In this document: one piece after another, positions 31,518 to 43,379 of the stretch | Position numbering within the stretch: position 1 is the stretch's first letter | Layout: every line of letters starts with the position of its first letter | Source: Cepaea nemoralis | Lineage: Eukaryota; Mollusca; Gastropoda; Stylommatophora; Helicidae | DNA: 64,000 bases | Direction: 5' to 3' | Assembly: GCA_014155875.1 (NCBI GenBank) | Contig: JACEFZ010004085.1 | Span: 1 to 64,000, forward strand | Position numbers and translations under genes: made by a program | Notes under the pieces: model-generated | Database searches by the model: none | What the model was told of the DNA's origin: nothing | The model's input: the letters and a program-made list of their open reading frames with translations, nothing else

Positions 31518-32274
31518 TTCTCCACCTCGTTCCTCTTTCTTGCTAGTGTATCACACCAAGTCATGCACCGCACGGGTCAGAATGTCCGACTTTGCATGTA
31601 TTTGTGACAGTTTGACATCCTCTAGACCAGGGGTCACCAAACTACGGCCCGCGGGCCGATTCCGGCCCGCGACGTCATTTCATCCGGCCCGCTGACGGTA
31701 TTCGAACTTGCTTGATATAACGTATGGAACACGAGACGTTGTGATACAATTTAAATGTAAATATTATGTTTAGAATAATAGGAGATCTTCACACGTGCGG
31801 AAACCTCCTGCTGCTATTGTCTTAAATTTACTATTTTCAATTATAAATTATTGTATCTAGGATTTTCTTTTTTATTGTAATATTGCTTATTTCGCGCCAG
31901 CCCAGTCCTCTCAGGCTCGTGGTAGTCACTGCATACGCTCTGCGTACCATGGTATCCTGGCCAACACACAAAACACACACACAATACACACACACACCAC
32001 ATACACATCTTTCCCTTTCCCAGGAAGCGTCCGGCTGTCACACAGGTCCCGATGCCTCCAGAAAATATTTACTTCCTTTTCCAGTCATCATGTTTATAGG
32101 TATGTAACAACAAGGTTTCTTTGTTTGACAGTGATAGGTAAGTGAACTAGCAGTGTGAATAGAGGCCAATAAAGTAAGCAAACATAGCATAAAAATGCCA
32201 ACAGAAGCCTCGTGTTATTACGAAAATAGTATCCCCAGTCAGAAGAATTCCCGTCAAGGTTTAATCGAGCTGGT

Positions 32275-32486
32275 CTCTGGGCCAGTGTTTTTCAACCTTT
32301 CTGCTGGAGCAGATCCTTACGCAAATGTTTACGTTGCTCAAGGAACTCTGTGCGATGATCCAAGTGTCTGTCTACTTTATGTAATAAACCAGATGGGCAG
32401 AAATTTTGCATTTAGGCGATTTCGGTCTGTTTCGGTGGAACCCCTAGCTGCCACTCGCGGAAACCCGGTGGAAAACTGCTCTAGGC
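32275..32486. mobile_element. hAT MITE nested in the hAT element
   Basis: Body 32283-32478 (196 bp), left end CAGTGTTTTTCAACC, right end read inward CAGTTTTCCACC. Flanks CTCTGGGC (32275-32282) and CTCTAGGC (32479-32486) agree at 7 of 8 bases, the hAT target length. No ORF of its own. Right TIR diverged, hence moderate confidence. Confidence 0.6.
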
Positions 32487-32664
32487 TGTGTATTTAGGCC
32501 GGCCCAATTTATATATTTTGCAAACCTTATTATGAGATATATTCTATTACCAAAGGTACCTATAAACTTTATATGTACCTTTGGTGAGCCGTAGCTTCAC
32601 CAATGACCCCTAGTCCTCTGCTTTTCTTGTGTTTCAATAGGATTTTAATTATGTTTCTAATTCA

Positions 32665-34549
32665 ATGTCTTTTCATTTTCAGATCCCGTGTACTTCACCC
32701 TTCATTATGGCTACTAAGAAAAGAAAAGTGGACGCCGAGTGTCGCGTTTTCAATGAAGAATGGGGAGTAAAGTACTTCTTTGTGGAAACAAAGGACCAGA
32801 AAACCAGTTGCGTAATATGCAGCGAAAGTGTTGCCGTTTTGAAAGAGTACAATCTTCGGCGTCACTACGAAACAAAACATCTATCAACATATTCAACGTT
32901 TTCTGAAAAGTTACGCTCTGAGAAATATGAGTCCATGAAACGGTGTTTAGAAATTAAAAAAATCTCTTCACTAGAAAGTCTTCTGAAAATGAATCTGTCA
33001 CTCGTACAAGTTACAAAATAGTGCATAAGATGGCAGAACGAGGAAACACGTTTACTGATGGCAACTTCATCAAAGAGTGTATGATGGAAGCAGCAAATGA
33101 CTTGTGTCCTGAGAAAGCCGATTTGCTAGGAACTATCAGCCTTTCGTCAAGTTCAGTTATGCGAAGATTAGATGACCTTGGGGAGAACATAGTGCTACAG
33201 ATACGCGAGAAAACTAGGAACTTGATGTAGTATTCTCTTACGCTGGATGAGTCTACTGATCTATCGAGTATGTCACACCTTCTCGTATTCATTTCTAATG
33301 TCAATTTGGACTTTCAGATAACGGAAGAGTTGGCATCTGTTTGTAGCATGCATTAAACATCTACTGGAAAAGACATTTTCATGGAAGTTCAAAATGTTTT
33401 GCAAGACTATAACCTTCAGTGGAATCAGCGTCTAGATGTTCAGTTGATGGAGGAAAAACATGGCTGGAATGAGAAAGGGTTTGATGGTGCATTTCAGAAT
33501 TCGGTTGGAAGATTAGCAAATTCCGGGCGCTCTGTTCATACACTGCATCATACATCAGCAAGGACTCTGTGGGAAAGACTTATATATTTCCTGTGAACTG
33601 AGACCAGTCGTTTCTGATGTAAACTTCATTCGGGGACATGCACTCAATCCCCGTCAGTTCCAGGCTTTTCTTGAAGAAATTCATTCTGATTTCTGTGACT
33701 TGCCTTATCACACATCAGTGAGGTGGTTCAGCTACGTTAAAGTTATGTATCGTTTTTACAAGCTCAGAAGCGAAATAGATGTTTTCCTAACTGAAAAAGA
33801 TAGATCTGACCCACAGCTGTCAGATCCTACCTGGCTGTCAAAGTTGTCATTTTTGGTCGACATCACACTCAAAATGAATGAACTGAACTTGAATCTTCAG
33901 GGAAAGGATAACCTCCTCTGTGATCTCTAAAGACTCATCAAAGGATTTCGGAGAAAGCTGTCATTGTTTGAAACACAATTGGAAGGAGAAAACCTTTCTC
34001 ATTTTCACTATTTCAAAGAGTTTTGCGCTACAATCGCCGAAGATGTCGATTTTCCGAAGAAAAAAAAATTATTGGTGACTTGAAGGCGCAAAGAGATTTT
34101 CAAATCTTGACAGAATTGAGAGTGACATTCTTCTGTTCCAGAATCCGTTTGATTGTAACCTTGATGATGTGCCAGATGAACAACAGCTGGAGAACACTGA
34201 TTTGCGACCAACTGACTTGTTGAAAGAGAAGCGCAAAGAAGGAAAACTTGTTGAATTTTACCGCTTCTTACCGTATGTTGAGTTTCTGAAACTGAAGAAA
34301 TTTGCCGCTGGTATGGCATCAGTGTTCGGAACAACTTATGTCAGTGAGCAAACATTTTCAGAAATGAAGTCTGTGAAGTCAACACATCGAACAAGATTGA
34401 CTGATGAACATTTGAAAGCAATTCTCTTGATTGGATGCAGCAATTCCAAACCAAACATTGATGATATTTTGAAAGCCAAATATCAGTTTCACAAATCTCA
34501 CGAACCTTTTTGCTGCTTAGTTTGTAGGATTGGGATATGTGCACACTAG
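32665..34549 (+). pseudogene. hAT transposase pseudogene with BED-type zinc finger
   Basis: A run of frames in order makes up one transposase. First, from MATKKRK at 32707: a BED-like finger C-x2-C-x14-H-x4-H (Cys49, Cys52, His67, His72 of the 118-codon frame), which would bind the element ends. Next, frames at 33021-33230, 33381-33596 and 33700-33930 cover the catalytic core. Last, 34169-34549 holds FAAGMASVFGTTYVSEQTFS and the HRTRLTDEHL block of the hAT C-terminal dimerisation domain. Similar proteins are the GTF2IRD2/ZBED-like domesticated hATs. Stops and frameshifts near 33020, 33230, 33355, 33595, 33930 and 34060 inactivate it. A strong 3' splice-site-like sequence (T-rich, TTTTCATTTTCAG, AG at 32681-32682) precedes the start, suggesting a 5' intron. 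Confidence 0.85.
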
Positions 34550-34723
34550 GTCTGACGTAACTATCTTTGTGCTAACGTCGCCTTCTTTGATAACCTTTTA
34601 TTAGTAAATAAATATGTTGGTTATCTTTGATTGTTTTCCATTGCACGCCACTCACACATAATTAACTTAGTTTTTCGTCTTTTCCCCCAGTGCTTTCGTT
34701 CTGGTTTACAAGTATTTTTAAAG

Positions 34724-34964
34724 TTAGTTGCATATCCTTTATAGACGTTTGCATTCAACACCAGCGATTTTTGCTGTTGTTGCTATCTTGGTAAGCATAC
34801 GTTCAGTAGTTTGCCATTGCTTTCTGAACGACCGGCACCAGACGATAGCGTAAAAAAAACCAGCGCAACGCGGTCTGCTGCCAAATTGTGCACAGCTGTG
34901 TTTCGAACGCGGGTATACGGAATTACAAACCTCGTCCGTAGGATCTTCGCCATGGAGACCGGCG
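34724..34964 (-). mobile_element. SINE-C nested in the hAT element
   Basis: Full SINE-C in reverse orientation between the transposase end and the right TIR: TTAGTTGCATATCCTTTATA, ACGTTCAGTAGTTTGCCATT GCTTTCTGAACGACCGGCAC, ACAGCTGTGTTTCGAACGCG, head complement CTTCGCCATGGAGACCGG. It must have arrived after the hAT element. Confidence 0.9.
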
Positions 34965-35061
34965 CAAGTATTGTATAGAATGAGTATGCGACCCGCGCAT
35001 CGTCATTATGTCAGATTATCCGGCCCGCTGTGAAAAAAGTTTGGTGACCTCTGCTCTAGAC

Positions 35062-35225
35062 AGATTCCATCCAAGGTTACAGGTTCTATCTACCCGTAGT
35101 TAGGTTTACTCGGCCTAACCATTTTCCCTGGGCTGGGCCTTATGGCCTACTCTTTGCTGTTTCCAGAATGGGCAGAATGTCAGACGGGCCTGCGTGCCCA
35201 ATTCTTAACCCTTGGAAAATAAAGA

Positions 35226-35279
<54 letters not shown>

Positions 35280-35280
35280 A
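35062..35280 (+). repeat. Dispersed tail sequence and (TTAC)n
   Basis: 35177-35232 matches 29288-29342 (GGGCCTGCGTGCCCAATTCT TAACCCTTGGAAAATAAA) and is followed by about 12 TTAC units. It looks like a retroelement 3' end with a simple-repeat tail; class unknown. Confidence 0.65.
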
Positions 35281-35614
35281 CTTCCAACTTTTGTGGAATT
35301 GTTAACTTAGATATCTTGCACCCAGAACCTCCAGTTGTTCGCCATTATCTGGGAAGACATTTTATTTTTAGCTTCACAAAAGAAAAAAAATGTTGATGTG
35401 CTTTGTATCTTTTGACACAAAGAATTAACTGTTCAAATACCTTAGCAGTATTTGAAAAGGGGTCGTGATATCTACATAGTCCCTTCTGGAATTAGATTTC
35501 TATCAGTTTATGAAAACAAACAAATAATTTCAATAACAAAATCGTAAACTCAAACAAAATACTGTCATTATTACCTATAGTACCTTGAAGTGTAGTACGG
35601 GTGAAGCGGAGCTT
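35281..35614. other. Unassigned AT-rich sequence
   Basis: No gene or recognised repeat. Confidence 0.25.
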
Positions 35615-35615
35615 C

Positions 35616-35784
35616 AATAACTAAGGCCGCCTTGTTAATGCAGTCGCCGTCAACTGTGAAGGCTATAGTTTTTACTTTCCTCTTGATAGAAGACACATCC
35701 ATCACCTTTTCTGAGGATTCGAACCCCGGTCACCCGAATGAGAGCCCAGCGTTCTATTCACTCAGCCAGAAACTCTTGTTGCAA
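35616..35784 (-). mobile_element. SINE-H copy
   Basis: Minus strand: tRNA-like head TGGCTGAGTGAATAGAACGC (box A) and GACCGGGGTTCGAATCC (box B), then a body through CTTCACAGTTGACGGCGACT GCATTAACAAGGCGGCCTTA G. The last block recurs at 8711-8746 and 53445-53490, so the family is dispersed. Box B is perfect, suggesting either youth or constraint. Confidence 0.75.
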
Positions 35785-36062
35785 ATGTGTGAGTGTATAA
35801 AAATCCATCATTGTTTGATGTTTCGTATGACGTTATTCCGTGTAAGTGTTGAACGGATATGGGGAGAGAATGCAGCCCCATCCAACTCTCCTTCGCACGT
35901 TAACTCCGTGTGATGTTTCACCAGTCACACTAACATCTGCTTGGTGTTGATTATATAATAATTCGATTAAGTAGATAAAATGTTCTGGACAGCTCATATT
36001 CCTCTGATGTATTAGTTTCTGATGTTAAACGCAGTCATAGTCCTTACTGATAAATCACAAAA

Positions 36063-36690
<628 letters not shown>

Positions 36691-36694
36691 TACT

Positions 36695-38240
36695 CATCAT
36701 CATTATCATGTGGCATGCCGGTAAGCGTGGCCGGTCATGTTTTGCCATCTCACTCGATCACCAGAGTTGTGGATCAGCTCTGTGTTTCTGTCTCGACCAT
36801 GCCACGAGGCCAAGCCATCCAGGTATTTGCTTCTAGGTTTTCCTCTTGGTCTGTTCCCTTCGATCTTACCAGTTGTCACCAAGTTCTCAAATTCATTTCT
36901 TCTCATAACATGCCCAAAAAATGTTGACTGTCTGCGTCTAATATCTCTAATCAGTTTACGATCTTCATTTGTTTCTTGAAGGACCTGGTCATTGGTCTTT
37001 CTGGCTGTCCATGGTATTCTTTGCATTTTCCTCAGAAACCACATTTCTACAGCCATCAGATGTTTTTCAGCTTGACTGCTCATTGTCCAAGCTTCACATC
37101 CATATAAAAGTACAGGTTCTATGTAGCACCTCAACACTCTTTTTCTCGTTTCAATTGACATCTTTTTATTGGTCAGTATGTTTTTCATCTTGCTAAAGGC
37201 TACCTTAGACATGGCGATTCTTGTTCTAATCTCTTCAAGGCATCTCCCATCAGATGTTATTACTGTTCCGAGATAATTGTACCTATTCACTTGTTGAAGA
37301 ATATTCCCATTTACTTGTATATTACATTGTGGTATTTCGTTCTTCCTAGTGACGACCATAATCTGTGTCTTTTTACAATTTAATTCTAACCCTCGTTGTT
37401 CACTGTGTGTAACAACTGCATCTACTAAATGTTGCAGGTCCTGTTCATTGTCTGCAATCAAGACTGTATCGTCTGCATATCTAATGTTATTGATGCATCG
37501 TCCCCCAATGTTGATTCCTTCCATATCTTCAATATTTCTGAAAATATTTTCACTGTACAGGGAAAACAGATCTGGAGACATTACACATCCCTGTCTCACA
37601 CCTCTCTTGATAGGCTGATATTGGCCTACTTCATTATCAACTCTTATGGCAGCTTGTTGTTTCCAATATATGTTTTTTACAAGTCTAAGGTCTTTTCCAT
37701 CAATTTGTAGATCTTCAAGCATCCTTATCATGTCGACATGTCTCACTTTATCGAAGCCTTTGTGTAGTCAATAAAGCAAAGGTGTAGATCTTTGTTTACT
37801 TCTATAGATCGTTCAATTGCGGTTCTCAGTAAATATACAGCATTTACTGTAGCCTTTCCTTCTACAAACCCACATTGTTCTTCTCCTATTTCGGTTGTAT
37901 TTTTCTCCTAATTCTTTGCATGATAATTCTTAGCAAACTCTTCGTGGTGTGACTCATTATACTAATTGTTCGATGTTGATCACATTCCAAGGCTCCTGAT
38001 TTCTTTGGGATTGCAATAAATACAGAATTACATAATTCATGAGGTATATTTCCAGTATCATATATTGTATTAAGCAGACTGGTAACTTTATCTATTCCAT
38101 ATTCTTCTAAAGCATTAATCATTTCTGTTGTGACACTGTCTGAACCGGGGGTCTTGCCAGATTTCATATGGCTAAGAGCATTCTGAACCTCCATCTTCAA
38201 AATTGCTGGTCCTTCATTATTATTTTGAACATCGTAGTGT
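36695..38240 (-). pseudogene. LINE-a reverse transcriptase, best-preserved copy
   Basis: Non-LTR retrotransposon RT, minus strand, 5'-truncated near 38240. A first frame (about 38200 to 37886) carries the fingers region: HMKSGKTPGSDSVTTEMINA and SVFIAIPKKSGALECDQHRT. Motif A (FIDYTKAF) near 37770 holds a one-base loss that shifts the frame. A 346-codon frame (37746-36706) then runs to the end: motif B GVRQGCVMSPDLFSLY (residues 49-64), catalytic YADD (90-93), LELNCKKTQIM, YNYLGTVITSDGR, and the C-terminal RRRQSTFFGHVMRRN and EGNRPRGKPRSKYLDG blocks. RT copies the LINE RNA at its target. The endonuclease half is absent. The 3' end passes into CATCAT-type tail repeats. Clade not assigned. Confidence 0.9.
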
Positions 38241-38244
38241 TCGT

Positions 38245-38312
38245 CTACTACTACTACTACTACAACTGCTACTAAATTATGCCTACTACTACTACTACTA
38301 CTACTACTACTA
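38245..38312. repeat. (CTA)n, two short blocks
   Basis: CTA tracts at the truncated 5' side of the LINE-a copy. Together with 36063-36690 the LINE is bracketed by the same trinucleotide. Confidence 0.9.
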
Positions 38313-38315
38313 TTG

Positions 38316-38380
38316 CCCGGAATGGAAGCCACAATCTTCGGAGCCCGAGACAGACTTGATCACTTCGCCACGGAGACTCC
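38316..38380 (-). mobile_element. SINE-A head fragment
   Basis: Only the tRNA-like head remains: complement of box A (CACTTCGCCACGGAGACTCC) and CCCGGAATGGAAGCCACAAT CTTCGGAGCCCGAG for the box B side. Confidence 0.8.
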
Positions 38381-38384
38381 TCTA

Positions 38385-38640
38385 CACGCACTCCCACACA
38401 CACACATATACGCAGACATATACTATCTCCAGCACTGGCAATACAAACAGCATCCACAGAGACAACGACATACACAAGCAGACACAGGCACACTTACACG
38501 CACTCCCACACACAAACATACACGCAGACAGATACCATACTATGTACAGCCGCTTACAAACAACACAGACACAGACATACACAAACACACACATTCACAA
38601 GTACACGCACTCCCACACACAAACATACACATGATATCTT
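38385..38640. repeat. (CA)-rich region with ~95-bp duplications
   Basis: CACACGCACTCCCACACACA (A/C) recurs near 38383, 38493 and 38603 with ACATACACGCAGACA nearby, so an ~110-bp CA-rich block was tandemly repeated about three times. Confidence 0.75.
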
Positions 38641-38816
38641 GGTTTGCTTAAACCAGACCCAGGGATACAAACCACGCACTGCCACGCAAGTAGCTGTGTG
38701 TACTAACCAGTATAACTACTATAGCCTCTAAGTGCGCATGTTCCTTCAGAAAGATGATGACGTCACGAGTAATTTATACGTTCGAATCCTGTTGTGCCAA
38801 TAGATTTAATTGCGCG

Positions 38817-38836
38817 TCTCCTGCTGCTGCTGATGC

Positions 38837-38894
<58 letters not shown>

Positions 38895-38940
38895 GCTGAT
38901 GGTGGTGGTGGTGTTGTTGTTGTTGTTGTTGTTGTTGTTG
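38817..38940. repeat. (TTG)n microsatellite
   Basis: About 35 TTG units interrupted by a GGTGGTGGTGG patch. Confidence 0.95.
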
Positions 38941-39674
38941 TCTAATTAGTGTTATATCTTTTGTTTGGAATGTTTCTCCTATGTCTTCTATCAGTGTAAA
39001 TCAATACTTGTGAATACGTTTTTTATGCTATTTGTATGATTTTAAGAGTTATAATACTTTGATAGTTATAGTGTTTTCATTATTCAAATTCACTACGGCA
39101 AAACATTGTTTTTACTGTAATAGTTGCTCAGATATTGATATATGTATTACTGTCCTTCAGCAGAGACTCCAGACATAATTACTATATCAATGATTGACAG
39201 AAAGAGAGACTGCTAGATTCAAGACAGAAATAAAGTATAGTGGACTGCGATCAGATACTTGCGTCTAGTATTCATTTCGAAAATTGCATATCAAAACATC
39301 GATCCCCTCTACTACTATTTCCTCACTGTCTCGCACATACACAAACACCCACTCTCTCACCCCCACTAGTTCTGTCTGTCTCTCTTTCTCTCTTTTCCCC
39401 TGACTTATTCTCATTAACAAACACAGACACGCAAAACACACTACACTCACATACACATTACCCTCGCGTTTTCCTCGTCTGCTGACAGTACTCACAAAAG
39501 AGGATGAAGAAGAGAAAAAAGCGAAACGCAGTACTTTCTGCAATATCTGGTCTCCTGTAGTGCCCCAAGGGTTGACTATAGCAGCTACCAATCTTCTTCC
39601 CAATCAGGGACACGAGATTGTGTCTGCGACATGCCGGTTTTATTTGGTTTCTGGGCTTCTTCTTCTTCATCTGT

Positions 39675-39678
<4 letters not shown>
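38941..39678. other. Unassigned sequence
   Basis: AT-rich then mixed; no gene. CT-rich patches near 39330-39400. Confidence 0.25.

Positions 39679-39761
<83 letters not shown>
39679..39761. repeat. (CT)n microsatellite
   Basis: About 41 CT units. Confidence 0.97.
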
Positions 39762-39764
<3 letters not shown>

Positions 39765-39788
39765 CATTTTCTTCTTCTACTTCTACTA

Positions 39789-40029
39789 CGCCGGTCTCCG
39801 TGGCGAAGACTTTACGGACGCGGTTCGTGATCCCGCATACCGAAACACAACTGCGCGCGATTTAGCAGCAGACCGTGTTGCGTTGGGTTTTGTTACGAAA
39901 TGGTAAGGGTGCCGTTCGTTCAGACAGCAATGGCAAACTCCTGAACGTAAAGCTTGCCAAGAGATCGAACACAAAATAAAATGCTGCTGTTGACTGTAAA
40001 CGTCCTGTAAAAGGATATGCAACTAACAT
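39789..40029 (+). mobile_element. SINE-C copy, well preserved
   Basis: Head GCCGGTCTCCGTGGCGAAGA CTTTACGGACGCGGTTCGTG with box A-like and box B-like motifs, body GATTTAGCAGCAGACCGTGT TGCGTTGG, CGTTCAGACAGCAATGGCAA, GAACGTAAAGCTTGCCAAGA GATCG and the end CGTCCTGTAAAAGGATATGC AACTAAC. A good reference copy for the family. Confidence 0.9.
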
Positions 40030-40034
40030 TTTTT

Positions 40035-40455
<421 letters not shown>

Positions 40456-40602
40456 TCTTCATTCCTGCTGCTGCTACTATTGTCAAGTATCAAAGTATTC
40501 ATGCTACTTAACGGAGCCGGAGTGTCATTTGAAAGTGATGAGTTCGATTCCAGTTTACCCATGTATCAATACTGTATTTGTACCATTTCTGGTGTCCACT
40601 GG

Positions 40603-40655
40603 TTTGTTTGCTTGTTTGTTTGTTTGTTTGTTTGTTTGTTTGTTTGTTTTGGTGT
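40603..40655. repeat. (TTTG)n microsatellite
   Basis: About 11 units. Confidence 0.9.
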
Positions 40656-41427
40656 TTGTTTTATTTTTTATTTTTTTTAATTTTAGATTGAGAGCTGAAA
40701 GCAGCTTGTCCAAACAATTGCCACGCAGTGCACAGACAATGGCTGTAATTGCCAATACTCCAATATAACACACGTACCCAGATGTGTAACGCTGGGATCC
40801 TTATTCCTTCCGCCAAGCATTAACGTTCTGTATACATTTACTATCATCAGCATCATCGTCATAATCCCCATCATGTTTAGTATCATCATCAAGTGCCTCT
40901 CCTCGTTGATGGGCGGCTGTAATAAATCTCAAAATCCCTTTGTCAAACAACTATTCATTGTGGAGACGGCACGTGATATGTTCGTTTAACCTCCATCTCA
41001 GACCATCTATAGCAATAACATTCGTTTGATAACGTTATCTTTTGTATTTAGCTGTGTCGAAAGACATATATCATCCAATGTAAAGAATGATTAAACTTAG
41101 CATGTCTTAATTTAACATGTTCACAACACGGTCCGTCTCTGCAAAGAGAAATTATATCAAAGTTCGCTGCTTATAACGCAAGTTGTGAACACATTCCAAT
41201 TCAACAGTTTATGGGAGCCATATTATTTGACCGTTTGGATTGCAATTTGGTGCACACTATTGACACATGCCATATTTGAAGTGTGCAAAATTGCGTGCTT
41301 CTATTTTAATTATTAGCTGACAAACACGTTGTCATGCATTATTTCTGAACGCCCCCCCTCCCCCTCATATAAGGCAGATATGATCGGGGCCTTTTGAAAT
41401 TGTGTGTATTGTGCAGAAGAACGGGTA
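40656..41427. other. Unassigned sequence
   Basis: No gene supported. Contains a short CATCATC-type patch at 40850-40890 and unique AT-rich sequence. Confidence 0.3.
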
Positions 41428-41865
41428 AATCATCACGACTGGAGAGAATGGTGCTGCAGGGAGTGACCAGGAGATGTGGCCGATACTCAGATCATCCCGA
41501 CTGGAGAGAATGGTGATGCAGGGAGTGACCAGGAGATGTGGCCGATACTCAGATCATCCCGACTGGAGAGAATGGGGATGCAGGAGGTGACCGGGAGATG
41601 TGGCCGATACTCAGATCATCCCGACTGGAGAGAATGGGGATGCAGGAGGTGACCGGGAGATGTGGCCGATACTCAGATCATCCCGACTGGAGAGAATGGT
41701 GATGCAGGGAGTGACCAGGAGATGTGGCCGATACTCAGATCATCCCGACTGGAGAGAATGGGGATGCAGGGATCGATCAGGAAATGTGGCTGATACTCAG
41801 ATCATCACGGCTTGGAGAGAATGGGGATGCAGAGAGTGACAGGAGATGTGGACGATACTCACAGT
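41428..41865 (+). repeat. 62-bp tandem repeat, about 7 copies
   Basis: TGGCCGATACTCAGATCATC recurs at 41477, 41539, 41601, 41663, 41725, 41787 and (changed) 41849, an exact 62-bp period. Units also contain CGACTGGAGAGAATGGGGAT GCAGG. Small internal changes (GGAGTGACCAGG/AGGTGACCGGG) divide the units into two types. Confidence 0.95.
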
Positions 41866-41880
41866 TCCGAGGAAATGCCA

Positions 41881-42117
41881 GTTAGTTGCATATCCTTTAG
41901 AGGACGTCTCAGTCACACACACCCCCCCCCCCCCCCCAGCATTTTTTGGTTATCTGTGATCTCTTGGCAAGATTGCGTTCAGTAGTTTGCCATTTCTTTC
42001 TGAACGACCGGCACTCATACCTTTGTATGGGAAACCAACGCAAGGCGGTCTGCTTCTAACTCACCCACAGCTGTGTTTCCAACGCAATATGCCGGATTAC
42101 GATTGACACTCATGATT
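41881..42117 (-). mobile_element. SINE-C copy with poly-C expansion
   Basis: Minus-strand SINE-C: TTAGTTGCATATCCTTTAGA, a run of 16 C in place of a short C stretch, CGTTCAGTAGTTTGCCATTT CTTTCTGAACGACCGGCAC, ACCAACGCAAGGCGGTCTGC. Head region diverged. Confidence 0.85.
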
Positions 42118-42345
42118 GCAGATGAAGCACGTATGATAATGCCCCGAGTGCTATATTGTTGGTTCCATACTCAACTCAGTTTAACATATTTCAACTGTTC
42201 CTGACCCGTCATAATAATTATAAAAGAAATGATCAGGGGAGATTCTGACATTATTTGATATCATAATGAATTACCCAAACATACACAATATGTATAGTTT
42301 TAAACTTAGTGAAAGTGAATGATGAATAATATGTATGTCTTAACC

Positions 42346-42550
42346 ATAATCCGGCATACCACGTTCGAAACACAGCTGGGAGAGATTTGGAAGCAGGCCG
42401 CTTTGCCTTGGTTTTCATGCAATAGTATGAGTGCTACTCGTTCAGAAAGCAATGGCAATAGTATTGAACGTAAACTATCTAAGAAATCACAAACAGCCCA
42501 CAAATATTGGGGGTGGCATCGACGTCCTGTAAAGGATATACAACGAATCC
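42346..42550 (+). mobile_element. SINE-C copy, 5'-truncated
   Basis: Lacks the box A region. Has CCGGCATACCACGTTCGAAA CACAGCTGGGAG, AGAAAGCAATGGCAATAGTA, GAACGTAAAC, and CGACGTCCTGTAAAGGATAT. Confidence 0.85.
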
Positions 42551-42896
42551 ACCTCCTAACCATTTAGGAAACAGTTGTGAAGCATTGTGCACTTCTGAAC
42601 GTCCCTGAAGGTGGCAATGAGGATCCAACATTATTTGTGACACTCTATAGTCAACCTACCAGGGTGCTGCAGGTGATCCCATAATAAACCAGAGAAGACC
42701 CACGATACTTACTGGGACTCATTATGTCATCCCAGAGCAGAACCCTTGGAAGGATACAGCCACAAAAGGCATAGTTTAGAGAAATTCATAGAGCACAGTG
42801 CACATTGCACATATGTGTGCTTCATAAGTAGCGTTAGGGCCTGTATCTGTATTCAACAGAAATGGTTGAACATCATATGGGCATTTGGGGTTTTTA
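42551..42896. other. Unassigned sequence
   Basis: No gene or repeat recognised. Confidence 0.25.
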
Positions 42897-43335
42897 TCAT
42901 ATATAGAACCTATTTTGCTGTATGGCAGTGAATCTTGGAATGAAAATGAACAAATTATGAAGAACGTGTAAGTAACAGAGATGTTGTTCTTATGACGAAT
43001 TTTGCGAATTCCTTGGACTGCCAGAGTAACTAACGACGATTGCCTGAAAGAGGCTAATGAAACAAGAACATTACATACAATAATAAGAAAGAGACAAACA
43101 GCTTTCTTTGGTCGTGTGATGAGAAGAGAGGCATTAGAGAACATCATGACGACTGGAAAGATCGAGGGAAAGAGAGGCAGAGGCCGACCAAGAGAAATGA
43201 TGGTGGATGGATTGAGACAGTGGCATGGAAGAATATCAACGACAAAGTTGATCCAGAACACCATAGACCGAGATCTGTGGAGAGACATGAACGCCTATGC
43301 CAGCTGGCATGGCACTTAATGATATTAATGATGAG
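42897..43335 (+). pseudogene. LINE-b 3' fragment
   Basis: Starts with an ILLYGSESW-equivalent (about 42905-42935), then a continuous frame from 43002: RIPWTARVTNDDCLKEANET, IRKRQTAFFGRVMRREALEN, KIEGKRGRGRPREMMVDGLR and RDLWRDMNAYASWHG, ending at 43316 just before TAATGATATTAATGATGAG. This is the best-preserved LINE-b C-terminus; RT catalytic motifs are missing. Confidence 0.88.
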
Positions 43336-43379
43336 CATACGTGATACAATTAAGAGGATCAGTATTTCATGAACAATAA

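Larger units (their letters stand above)
31620..35061 (+). mobile_element. hAT DNA transposon with 8-bp TSD
   Basis: The element runs 31628-35053 (3,426 bp). Target duplication CTCTAGAC is present and identical at 31620-31627 and 35054-35061. Terminal inverted repeats: left CAGGGGTCACCAAACT, and the right end read inward CAGAGGTCACCAAACT, 15 of 16 identical. The TIR form and 8-bp TSD are diagnostic of the hAT superfamily. It holds a broken transposase gene (32665-34549), a nested hAT MITE and a nested SINE-C copy. The subterminal CGGCCCGC motif occurs near both ends (31645-31682 and about 35021-35028) and could be a transposase-binding repeat. Confidence 0.93.

Noticed and set aside
30962..31695. 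Lys/Glu/Arg- or Ser/Leu/Phe-rich proteins of 203-228 codons
   Set aside because: Translation of the (TTC)n tract.
32665..34549. Domesticated host gene of the ZBED/GTF2IRD2 kind
   Set aside because: The frames are broken many times and TIRs plus TSD are intact, so this is a dead transposon, not a domesticated gene.
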